DNA from: Tetradesmus obliquus | Taxonomy: Eukaryota; Chlorophyta; Chlorophyceae; Sphaeropleales; Scenedesmaceae | Length of the DNA stretch: 64,000 bases | Direction: 5' to 3' | Assembly: GCA_030272155.1 (NCBI GenBank) | Contig: CP126201.1 | Span: forward strand, 2,640,501 to 2,704,500 | The notes under the pieces: model-generated | Told to the model about the DNA's origin: nothing | The model's database searches: none | What the model saw: the letters and a program-made list of their open reading frames with translations, nothing else | Shown here: positions 12,297 to 22,900 of the stretch, one piece after another | Numbering within the stretch: position 1 is the first letter of the stretch | Layout: every line of letters begins with the position of its first letter | Program-made: the position numbers and the translations under genes

Positions 12297-15200
12297 ACTT
12301 GCACCTGCACCAGGCCCTGAAGGACTCCATGAACCAGCAGGGCCAGCAGGGGCAGCAGGGCGGCAAGCAGATCCAGATAGGGCTGGAGCAGATGGAGGGC
12401 AAGCAGGCCGGCAAGGGAGAGTGAGTGGCTTGTAGTTGCTGCTAGACCGATGGTCATTTCAGCACCACACAGCACCTGTAACGCTGACAGCTAGAGACAT
12501 GGGGCAAGCAGGCCAGCAAGGGAGAGTGAGTGGCTTAGTTGCTGCTGAACCGATGGCTCGCCAGTACAACAGCATCTGTAACGCTGACAGCTAGATACAT
12601 CATTCTGCTTCTCGCTCAGAGGAACCTGTCTCGGTAGGTTTAGTTGACACTCTCAAGTCCATTCTAGCCCCTGGTGCCATACAGCAAGGCCGCTACCTGG
12701 CTGGCTGTGGCTCATGTTGCAGCTGAATCTCATTGTCATCATGTCTTTGTTCAGTGCTGTCATTGCTGCTTGTGGGACGCAGCGAGCAGAGGAACCAGGA
12801 CGCTGACGTGACACTTCAATGTCTCCTATGTCATCACCTTCAACTGTTATGTGTCTGCTTTGTACATGTTTGCTGTTCCCACTGACATGACGCAGTGAGC
12901 AGACCAATGAGGAGGCTGACGAGGCGCTGTGTCCCTTGCTTGTGTGCTTTCTCACTCTGCTTATCATCGTGATGTCCTTGTGTTGCTGCTGCTGCTGCTT
13001 GTGTGACTCAGTGAGCAGACCAATGAGGAGGCTGACGAGGCGCTGGCCCAGGAGATTGAGAAGGCTGCTGAGCAGATCGTGAGCGAGTTTGAGCAGGGCA
13101 TGCAGGAGGTGATGGAGAACCTGGAGAAGGCGCAGCTGGCCTTCGACGACCTCTCAGGTGGGGCGGCGTGCTGTGTGCTGTGGTGTGTGCTGTGAGCTGT
13201 GTGCTATGTTTTGCGCTGAGAACCTAGGGAAGGCGCAGCTGGTCTTTGACAACTGCTCAGGTGGGGTGGGGTGCTGTTTGCTGTGTGCTGTGTGACGTGT
13301 GCTGTGCCGTGCTATTTGGTGTGCTGTGCTGTGTGCTGTGCTGAGAACCTGGAGAAGGCGCAGCTGGCCTTCGCCGACCTCGCAGGTGAGGGCTGTGACA
13401 TGTGGAACTGTGCAGGATGATGAGCAGCTGTGTTGTGTGTATGTACTTATGTGCTAGCTGCTCAGTGTGGGGAGATCAGCTGCAACAACAGCTGATCTGT
13501 AATGCATGCCCTAATTTTTATGAATCTCTGCACTGTCGCGCGAGCTGCTGGACGAAAAGAGGATGGCTTTGTGCGGAGTCAGGGCACCTGGCAGCTGGGT
13601 GATTGTGTCAGCTCTGAACGTCTGGGCAATGCGTCATGTGCATGGCAATCTCTGTACTGCTGCTTAACTTAAGAGGTGAAGAGGGCTTTGCCCTCAGCCA
13701 GGACTCTGACAGCAACGCTACGTTTCTGACATTTTCATTCTGGCACCATTGTGCTGCTGTAGAGCTGCTGGAGGGAGAGGAGGGCTTTGCGCTCAGCCAG
13801 GGCACCTGGCAGCGTGACGGTTGGCGCGAGCTGGACGGCCTGCCTTGTTCAACTGATCCGCTGTCTGTCATTGCTGCACCTGTGCTGTTGCAGAGCTGCT
13901 AGAGGGTAAAGGGGGCTTTGCCAGGGCACCTGGCAGCGCGACAGTTGTTTGAGATCCTTGCACTCCATCACCTGACAACTTTCTTATTGCTTACGCATAT
14001 TTTGTACATGCAGAGCTGCTGCAAGGTGAAGAGGGCTGTGCGCTGACCAGGGCACCCGGCAGCGTGACGGCTGGGTGACATTCCTGCACCCCTCATCTGA
14101 CACACTGTGTACTGCTCTACATGCAGAGCTGCTGGAGGGAGAGGAGGGCTTTGCGCTCAGCCAGGGCACCTGGCAGCGGGACGGCTGGCGCGAGCTGGAC
14201 GACCTGCGCAAGAAGCTGGAAAACCTCAAGGAGCTGCGGGAGCTGGTGCGCAGCCTGGGTCGCAGCGGCGGCAAGGGCCCACTGCGCAAAGCACCCGAGG
14301 AGGTGGGTAGGACGACCGTGCAGTTTTGGTCTTGTTGCTTGCTGAAGCATTATGAAATGCTGTAATTCCTATTGTATGACAGCATGTGACAGGTTTATTG
14401 GTTTGGGTTGAGTATTGACCGGCGCATGTTGCCTTGAGATGGCGTCAGGAACGTGCCAAACGTGAATGAGCTGCGGGAGCTGGTGCGCAGCCTGGGCAGA
14501 AGCGGCGGCAAGGGCCCGCTGCGCAAAGCGCCTGAAGAGGTAGGCGCAGCTGAAATGTGGTGTGTTTGTTGCTTTCTTAAGCACTACACCAGGTATGAGA
14601 CTTGCTCTATGGCAGCTTGTGTCAGGAGGCTTTGGCTTTGGGCTGTGTGTTGACCGGCGCAAGCCGTCTTCATATGCCGCCAGGAAAGTGCTAGGTTTAT
14701 ACATTTGAAGGAGCTGCGGGAGCTGGTGCGCAGCCTGGGCAGGAGCGGCGGCAAGGGCCCGCTGCGCAAGGCACCCGAGGAGGTAGGCGCGGCTCCTGGT
14801 AGGGTGCCAGGGGGCGATGTGTGCAGTTGTGGGGTGCTGCGGTTGAACGCACAGAGGTCGGACGAGGTTAGGCTTGGTTTTGCTCAATTGCTCTAACTCG
14901 ATCGCGAGCTGGACGACCTGCGCAAGAAGCTGGAGAACTTGAAAGAGCTGCGGGAGCTGGTGCGCAGCTTAGGAAGGAGCGGCGGCAAGGGCCCGCTGCG
15001 CAAAGCACCTGAACAGGTAGGCACTTGGATGCAGCACAGATGCAGCCGCACCAGCGGCTTGTGTTGCTTGTGGTGGTAAGGTGCATGCGCCGCGCGCAGC
15101 CTGTTTTGGGGTGTGCCAGTCCGTAACATCGCAAACAGGCGTGAGTTGGTGTGGCCCTGCTTTGCACGGATTCACCCAGCTCATCGCCATCCCTACTGCG

Positions 15201-15389
15201 TCTAGCTTTTTGCGGTGACCTCCACTGTGCATGTGGGGTTCGTCGGCCGCTGCTGCTGCGCCTGTTGCTGTAGCTGGGGTCTACCAGGCACCCACCTGGT
15301 GTTATGCGCTCCCCGCTACAAACAGAAGAATTCCGGGGCGTAGCGCGCAGCTGCCCCAGACCTTTGTTGTGTATCTGATTCGCAACGTG

Positions 15390-15422
<33 letters not shown>

Positions 15423-18167
15423 AGCTCGAGTCCACCAGGCACCCGCCCGGCGTCGTGCGCTCCCCGCTGCAACCAGAAGAAGTCAGGGGCCTGGCTCGAA
15501 GTGGCGACCTGTCACGCATGCTGCCCAGTGAGATGGCGCTGCTGGCACATGGCTGGCCTCGCAAAGTGAAGGTGCCGGCAGCAGGGCAGGATGCAGCAGC
15601 AGCCGCAGCAGCAGTGGGTCAAGCTGGCGGTGGCGTTGCTACAGCCAGCACTGAGGATGCGCAGTTAATTGAAGAGGAGTACTTCCTGCCAGGTGGGGCT
15701 GTGGTGATATCTTGTGGTATCTTTTGCTGTGTGCAACAGCAGGGTCGGCGCTGTCTGCGAACCTGAGCGCCCGCTGATTGCCTTGTTGCTTCGCTCGTGT
15801 TAAAAACGCTGCTGTTCGCTTTACAAAGCTGCGCTGCATGACATCTGAGCATATGCTTCATGTTGTGTATGCTCATGTCTGCGCGCAGGCGCGCATGCGG
15901 CGCGCATGCTGCACCGCGTGCGCCGTGCGGAGCGCATGCTGCTGAGCTACGAGCGCTGCGGCTGGCTGGACGACACACCCAGCAGGCTGACTGGGCGGCA
16001 GGTGGGCGGGGCTGACATGTGCTTCTAAAGGAAAGGGATGGTTTGATTGAGCGCCTGAAGCAAGATCCCTGGCGGATAACAGTTTGAATCACTATCAACA
16101 ATAGCAATTTCTGGCGCCAAAGGCCGTTAGTGCTGCAGCACCGGCACCGAGCGCTGCGGCTGGCTGGACGACAAACCCAGCAGGCTCACCGGGCGGCAGG
16201 TGGGTGCGCCTGTGCGATTTCATTGGACATGTTGGTTCAGTGCGTGCTCAGCGTGACAAGCGTCGTGGACAAGCAGGTTGGGGCCTTATCTCTTGTTTGG
16301 TAGCGTGACATGAAAGCGTCCTCTAGCGCAGCATGGCAGTGAGGTGCGTGGCGTCTCGGGTTCCCTCCTTATAAACATTGGTTCTCAATCATCTCTGCTG
16401 CTGTGGCTTGCAGGAAATTCGCCCTGCAGCAGAAATGGGCCCCATCATCCTGTGCCTGGACACCAGCGGCAGCATGCGGGGCGCGCGTGAGGTGGTGGCA
16501 AAAGCGCTGGCGCTGGAGTGCATGCGTGGCGCGCACCGGCAGCAGCGGCCGTGCTACCTATACGCGTTCAGCGGGCCAGGTGGGTTGTCGCAACGGGCTG
16601 GTTGATGAATTAAATCGTGAAATTGTTGATCAATGCTTTGTCAGTTGGGTTGTGGCTTAGTTTTGCAGCTGCTTATTGACGGCTGCTCTGTGGCTAGCTG
16701 CAGCTTGTTGCGCTATTGGGTGCTGTGGCCGCGGGATGAGGGCTGGGGCTGGAGTGCATGGGGGGTGCATACCGGCAGCAGCGGCCGTGTTACTTGTACA
16801 CATTCAGCGGGCCAGGTGGGTCGGGATGTGGGGCTTGGGTCTGGCTGCTTGCAAACTCCCTTTATACCAGGTGCCTGTGGTGGCGTATGCCGCATGAACA
16901 CACCGTGTAACCCCTCTATCCCTTGGGTGGGGCTTGGGCCTGGCTGCGCTGCCACTGGGTGCTGACAGAAGCGCAGCATCTGCACAGCCAAGGCTACAGT
17001 GCACGCAGCCTGCTTTGCTCTGCATGTTGAGGGTCTGGTCGCCGTGCGTACGCAGCCTGCTCTGCATGTTTGGGGTCAAGTCGTGCATACCTGTTGCCGG
17101 CCTGGCTGTTAGATGCCGTGCCTACACCCTGTGGTGCCTTGCCAAACATCATTATTTGCTACCCACAGGCCCAGCCGTGGTCAAACCCTCCCTGCAGCTT
17201 CTCACCATAAGTTTCGCTGATACTGGATGTGTGTGTGTGTGCCTTGCTGCTTGGCTTGGTTTTGTTTGCGCAGACCAAGTGCAGGAGCTGGAGCTGTCTG
17301 TGGACCTGCCCAGCCTTGAGAAGCTGCTGGAGTTCCTCAGCTGCTCCTTCCAGGGCGGCACTGATGTGGACAAGCCGCTGCAGCTGAGTTTAGAGCGGCT
17401 CCAGAAGGACGAGTGGGCCAAGGTGAGGAGAATGGAGTTGATGGCTGTTAGTAACAGCTGATTACTTTTTGAATTGGGTTTTCTGAAATGTAAAATGGGG
17501 CGGCACGGATGTGGACAAGCCGCTGCAGCTCAGCCTGGAGCGGCTGCAGAAGGACGAGTGGGCAAAGGTGAGGGGGTTGTTACATTGTCAGTAACATTGT
17601 GAGGAGGTGGCGTGAGTTCGATGTGCAGTCATGCAGCTGTGCAGTGCAGGCGCTGCTGTCTGCTGCACAGCAGACGCGGCTGTGCATGCGCACCGCAGCT
17701 GCTTGTATATTAAGCAACTGAACGATTGCGTGCACCGCTGCTGCTGCTGCCGCTGCATGCATCAGGCGGACATCCTCATGGTTACTGACGGACAGATTGC
17801 ACCACCAAATGAGAAGCTGCTGGCCGACATTGCTGCTCCGGCAGACCACGTCGAGCGTGTCGCCCTGGTTGCTCATGACGAGCTAGCCGGATCTCATGTG
17901 TCACCGCTCCCACTTCCTCCTCCTGCTGCTGCTGCTGCTGCCGCTGCATGCATGCAGGCGGACATCCTCATGGTGACTGATGGCGAGATTGCACCACCAA
18001 ATGAGAAGCTGCTAGCTGACATTGCTGCTGCTCATGATGAGCTGGGCCTGGAAGTGCATGGGCTGCTGGTCAGCAGCCAAGTCAGTGACAGCATGGAGAA
18101 GCTGTGCACGCACCTGCACGTGTTCAAGTCCTGGAGCGCTGTTGGCGCCGAGAGCTGGATGTACTGA
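9671..18167 (+). CDS. ViaA-like von Willebrand factor A domain protein, probably plastid-targeted
   Basis: Thirteen exons in phase give 674 aa: 9671-9858, 10175-10321, 10880-10940, 11245-11337, 11735-11935, 12314-12420, 13012-13157, 14127-14302, 15425-15692, 15889-16001, 16414-16579, 17274-17422, 17958-18167. The N-terminus is Arg/Ser/Gln-rich without acids up to about residue 58, like a chloroplast transit peptide. A charged helical middle with Q/E runs follows. The C-terminus is a VWA domain with MIDAS motif LCLDTSGSM, the later FQGGTDVDKPL (MIDAS Thr) and DILMVTDGEI. The string YERCGWLDD before the VWA and the Gly-Gly-Thr-Asp block resemble bacterial ViaA, partner of the MoxR-type AAA ATPase RavA. 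A role with a MoxR-like ATPase in metal insertion or protein remodelling is inference. Nearly every exon has intronic echoes; the terminal exon exists in five copies, so the stop at 18165 is one of several possible ends. Confidence 0.8.
10474..10566 (+). repeat. Echo of ViaA-like exon 2 with donor
   Basis: Near-complete copy of the 3' part of exon 10175-10321 (SLMELPGTTGIAQLRQRAED and on) with its own GTATGT donor and an upstream CCGCAG. The sequence is open, but use from CCGCAG would join out of phase with exon 1 or exon 2. A more decayed trace follows at 10712-10790. Confidence 0.75.
11401..11560 (+). repeat. Two echoes of ViaA-like exon 4
   Basis: 11401-11448 and about 11517-11560 repeat the 3' end of exon 11245-11337 (VVLETLMKQMLAMVH) with donors GTGAGTGG and GTGTGTGG. 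Confidence 0.7.
13216..14075 (+). repeat. Echo cluster of ViaA-like exons 7 and 8
   Basis: 13216-13260 and 13345-13387 repeat the end of exon 7 (ENLEKAQLAFDDLSG) plus donor. Segments at about 13541-13605, 13665-13720, 13757-13845, 13893-13945 and 14013-14072 repeat the start of exon 8 (ELLEGEEGFALSQGTWQRDG), most with a pyrimidine tract and GCAG or an AG before them. The copy at 13757 also holds the following WRELDGL. Confidence 0.75.
14456..15016 (+). repeat. Three echoes of the 3' half of ViaA-like exon 8
   Basis: 14466-14540, 14708-14783 and 14904-15016 each repeat ELRELVRSLGRSGGKGPLRK and the following APEE/APEQ, then a GTAGGC donor. The open frame is kept in all three. The third copy also includes the preceding LDDLRKKLENLK. 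Confidence 0.8.
15274..15351 (+). repeat. Upstream echo of ViaA-like exon 9
   Basis: Decayed copy of the start of exon 15425-15692 (STRHPPGVVRSPLQPEEVRG) just upstream of the real exon; the frame is broken. Confidence 0.65.
16146..16815 (+). repeat. Echoes of ViaA-like exons 10 and 11
   Basis: 16146-16200 repeats the end of exon 10 (ERCGWLDDKPSRLTGRQ) with donor GTGGGT. 16744-16815 repeats the end of exon 11 (CMRGAHRQQRPCYLYAFSGP, diverged) with donor GTGGGT. Confidence 0.7.
17497..17571 (+). repeat. Echo of ViaA-like exon 12
   Basis: Copy of GGTDVDKPLQLSLERLQKDE and WAK with a GTGAGG donor, directly downstream of the real exon 17274-17422. Confidence 0.8.
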
Positions 18168-19304
18168 GGCGCTGCAGTTTCTGTGACATTTTGTTGCAAG
18201 CCTGGCGCCGTGTGGAGTCCAATGGAATCACTCCCTTGAACGGTTCAGTCGTACATGCATATGTGCTGTATGGCCATACAGCAAGCCAAGCAAGCTGTTG
18301 CTGTTGACAATGGGATTTGCACGGGCTGCTGGTCAGCAGCCAGGTCAGCGACAGCATGGAGAAGCTGTGCACACACCTGCACGTGTTCAAGTCCTGGAGC
18401 GCTGTCGGCGCAGAAAGCTGGATGTACTGAGGTGCTGCAGTATTGTGACAGTGTGTTGCAAGCCTTGCGCCATGTGGAGTCAAGGGAGCTCAGCCGAACA
18501 TGTGTAGTTGCTGCATGGCCGTTACAGCAAGCCAAGAGAAGCTGTTGCTGTTGACAATGGGAAGTGCACGGGCCGCTGGGTCAGCAGCCAGGTCAGTGAC
18601 AGCATGGAGAAGCTGTGCACACACCTGCACGTGTTCAAGTCCTGGAGCGCGGTCGGCGCAGAAAGCTGGATGTACTGAGGTGCTGCAGCATTGTGACAGT
18701 GTGTTGCAAGCCTTGCGCCATGTGGAGTCAAGGGAGCTCAGCCGAACATGTGTAGTTGCTGCATGGCCGTTACAGCAAGCCAAGCAAGCTGTTGCTGTTG
18801 ACAATGGGATTTGCACGGGCTGCTGGTCAGCAGCCAGGTCAGCGACAGCATGGAGAAGCTGTGCACGCACCTGCACGTGTTCAAGTCCTGGAGCGCTGTC
18901 GGCGCAGAAAGCTGGATGTACTGAGGTGCTGCAGTATTGTGACAGTGTGTTGCAAGCCTTGCGCCATGTGGAGTCAAGGGAGCTCAGCCGAACATGTGTA
19001 GTTGCTGCATGGCCGTTACAGCAAGCCAAGAGAAGCCGTTGCTGTTGACAATGGGAAGTGCACGGGCCGCTGGGTCAGCAGCCAGGTCAGTGACAGCATG
19101 GAGAAGCTGTGCACACACCTGCACGTGTTCAAGTCCTGGAGCGCGGTCGGCGCGGAGAGCTGGATGTACCGAGGCGCTGAGCTGCGACAGTGGCTTGCAG
19201 CCCTGCGCTGTGCCATGTATGAGGGCATCCAGCTCTATAATTCAGTTGTACACGCGAGTAAGCCCTACAGCAAGCGAGGCAAGTGGTTGATGCTAACGGC
19301 GTGA
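17764..19304 (+). repeat. Array of ViaA-like terminal exon copies
   Basis: One upstream acceptor-side echo (about 17764-17880, decayed after AADIAAP-like sequence) is followed by the real exon 17958-18167. Four further copies of its last ~110 bp start near 18326, 18572, 18820 and 19067. Spacing is about 246-248 bp, except 265 bp between the first two. Copies 2 and 4 are nearly identical, as are 3 and 5, so a ~494-bp two-copy block was itself duplicated. Copies 1-4 end WMY then TGA. Copy 5 has CGA instead and reads on for ~45 residues (RGAELRQWLAALRCAMYEG and on) to a TGA at 19302-19304. Confidence 0.85.
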
Positions 19305-19971
19305 AGTGCTGCTAGGGTCGGTTGAAGTGCTGCACCATGCCACGAGCATGCCAGCCACTTGCATGCCAGTGCAGGCTTTTACTGCCAGTTGCTGTTGTGA
19401 GGGCTTGCATTGCCAGTGTGGTGTCACTGCAAAGTGGCTGCATACTTGTCATGTATGAGAGCTGCAAATTGGTTGAGCGAGCTCCCATCAGCACATGTAA
19501 TAGGGCACTGTCACAGCCTGGTGTGCAGCATGGGCAACCTTGGAGTGTTTGCCGTGTGCGCTAGTGGTGATGTACATGTTCGCTGCTTATGATCGAGAAC
19601 ATCGTGACACCTTTTCATCATGGCACTTGTTGCTGCATCTGAAGGAAAAGCAAAGTTGAGCATGCACCTGTACTGGGTACTGTCCTGCCTATTGTGCGCA
19701 GCACGTACTGGTGCAGCAGCTGCTGCATGCTGTCGTGAGCGTGAAACGAATGTAAATGAGTAGCAAAATCAGACGGTAACCACCGCAAAGGTTCAAATTT
19801 GTTCTGCAGGTTTAGCTTCTGGTTTGGCGGCCTGGCGTTCCTATCCCCAGGTGCCGGACGGTGCTGGTAATCGCATTGATCGGCTGTCTACATCAAGTCC
19901 AATACGCTACGGTCAGCCGAGTAGTGCTTCAAAGTAGTTTCACACAGAGCCTGTTGGCAGCTGGGGCCAAC
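19305..19971. other. Intergenic region upstream of eIF3L
   Basis: No exon could be supported. It should contain the 3' UTR of the ViaA-like gene and the eIF3L promoter. No TATA box is evident. Confidence 0.35.
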
Positions 19972-22900
19972 ATGGCGTTCAGGGACTATGATCCATACGA
20001 GAGGGACTATGGCATAGTTCCAGACATCGTAAAACAGTTTGTGGTCTACCTGTACAGGCACATCAGGTCAGCAGCAGCGTAGAAGTGCCAGTCATGGCAG
20101 CACAGGCCGCTCTGGATCTGCATTACAGCTTCACCTTATACTATTCCAACATCTGGCAGCTGCTGAGATTCAGTGCGGGCTCGGCACTGGTGCACAGGCA
20201 GTGGCTGCTCGTTGATGGCAGTGGGCGGGACAGGCACACAGGCAAGCTGTGTGCACCGATCCAACATCACGAACATAACGGTTCATCATGTTTCATTCTT
20301 CAGGGAGCGCAACATTCCTGAGATCGAGTCTATGTACGAGGTGTCTTTCCCCAAGCTCAGTGACAGATACTTCAAGCAGGGCCCATGGCCTCCAGTAGAT
20401 GCCATCTCAGACCTAGTGGACCAGGACCACGTGTTCTGCCTGCTGTACAAGGTAAGAGGGCAGCAGCAACAGCAGCAGCAGCATGCTAGGCTGGCTACAG
20501 CAGTGCGAAGCAGTGTACAGCAGCAGCGGCAGTAGCAGTAGCAGCAGCATGGTAGGCTGGCTACAGCAGCGCGGAGCAGTGCACAGCAGCAGCAGCGGCA
20601 GCAGCAGCATGCTGGGCTGGCTGCAGCAGCAGCATGGTGCAGTGCACAGCAGCAGCAGCAGCAGCAGCAGCGGCGGCGGCGGCGGCGGCGCTGCTGGGGG
20701 CATGCCATTATCGCTGCCATCATTGGCTGTTTTGAAGGGTTTCAACCGACATTGGCTGGAACTGCAAGCATTCCGTGGGCAGCTCAGCATGCAGCTGTTA
20801 CAGTGGCAGCGGCAGCAGCAGCTGCAGTGTGCGAAAGACGACAGCAGCAGGCTGCTGCCTTTCAGCAGCAGGCGGCTGCCTATACGTCGTGTGCGCCAGC
20901 TGCAGGCTATTGGTGCAAACACACGCAGTGTAGCAGCAGGCTTCGTAGGGCTGCGGCTCTGCGTTGCGCCGTAGCACATCAGCAGTGTTCAGCCCACAGC
21001 AGAGCAGGCTCATGCCGTTTTATTGTAGACGACCATGCCTGTGTGTCTGCACGCAACTGTCCATGTTGCTGGCCCATGCTCACGCTGTGAAACGCTGCAT
21101 GTGTGCTTTCTGTCTGCAGGAGCTGTACTTCCGGCACCTGTATGCCAAGACGCAGCCGTCGCTGCGCGCCCGCTGCGAGAGCTGGGACAACTACTGCGAC
21201 CTGTTCGGCGTCATCCTGCACGGTGCGCGGCAGCAGCAGCAGCAGTGGTGTATGCAGCAGCAGCAGCAGCTGTGATGTGCAGCAGCAACAGGAATGCGCA
21301 GCAGGCGGTGGTCTGAGGACACAGAGGAGCATCAGCAGGGGCGGCTGCAGCAGCAGCACCAGATGGCGGCAGCTGGCAATGCTGGTGCAGCGGCCAATAA
21401 AGCAAAGCATAGCTGCTGCATGTGCAGGACCAGCTGCGGCAGCAGCAGTGGAGGCAATAGTAGCATGACAACTGATACTCTGCTGGAGCAGCAACCAAAG
21501 CCTAGCTTGCAATGTAATGCACGTGGCAGGCAATCGGCACTAACGTCGGCTCCATGTGTCGTTTGCAGCTGCTGACATTCTTTTATAGGAAACTGATGTA
21601 ATTGCTGCTGCTGCTGCGTCCACAGGCAACGTGAACATGCTGCTGCCCAACAGCTGGCTGTGGGCCATGGTGGACGAGTTCCTGTACCAGTTCCAGAGCT
21701 TTGCGCAGTACCGCACCAAGCTGGCAGGCAAGAGCGCGGAGGAGGTCGAGCTGCTGAAGAAGTGCGACAAGGTGCGACTGAGTTTTGTTTATTGAATCGG
21801 TAGTGTCGATGACCAGCGCCAAACAGCAGGGTGTTGGATCAGGACGCAGGGAGCCTTGCACTGTTGTGTGTTTCTGGCAACGATATCTGGCAGTTGACTG
21901 CGGGGTAGGCGCAGCTTCATATCACTGCTGTGGTTGCTGCTGCTGCTGCTGCTGCGGGTGTGGAACAATCAAGATGAGCTGAACTTGCTGCAGCCACTAA
22001 CATCTTTCTGCCGCTGCTGCTGCTGCTGCTGCTGCAGGTGTGGAACATCCTGGACGTGCTCAACGTGCTGCAGGCGCTCATCGACAAGAGCGGCATCGTG
22101 GCCGAGCTGTCCCGTGACGGCGGCGCTGAGCTGGCAGCACACGACGGCTACATCCCGGGGCAGAGCAACGTGCTGCGCATGCTGGGCTACTTCAGCCTGG
22201 TCGGGCAGCTGCGGGTGAGCGTTATGTAACATGTTACAGTATGTTACTTTGTGAGCCGTAAGCATCCTGCACACAATTATGCAGGAGACGCTGCAGCTCT
22301 CCAGCAGGGTGCTCTGCTTGGTTGGCCATCATTAGGTGCAGTGCCTGATTGGGGACTACAGCACACGCCCACAGCTTTTGTACCCATTTGGTACGCCGTC
22401 ACTCATTAGTAACATCTGTCTTTGCCGTTTCTGTAGGTGCACTGCCTGATCGGCGACTACAGCACGGGCCTGCAGAGCCTGTTCCCGCTCAACCTGTTTG
22501 AGCGCGGCAAGCTGTACACGCAGCTGCTGTCGGGCTGCCACATCACGCTCTTCTACTACTCCAGCTTCGCCTACCTCATGCTGCAGCGCTACACAGACGC
22601 CGGCAGGTGCGGATACAGCTGATATCAAGTTCATGCTGAATCCATCTTACAACATCTGCACGCTGTTGTACTACTCCAGCTTTGCGTACCTCATGCTGCA
22701 GCGCTACACGTACGCCACCAAGTCAGGCAGCACACATGCTGTGACTTTTGATATGCTTATCATCAAGCACTGCACCATTGTCTGTGTTGGGGTTGCAAGT
22801 TTGCGTCCCAAATTTCGTATCAAAGATTACATGTAAACAAGGTTACAATGAGCAGAAGTCCCTGCGGTCTGGACGTGATGCCCATGAAATCACACAATGC

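Noticed and set aside
20286..20979. Minus-strand poly-Cys/Leu ORFs in eIF3L intron 2
   Set aside because: Antisense readings of CAG/GGC repeats; the plus strand carries the eIF3L exons on both sides.
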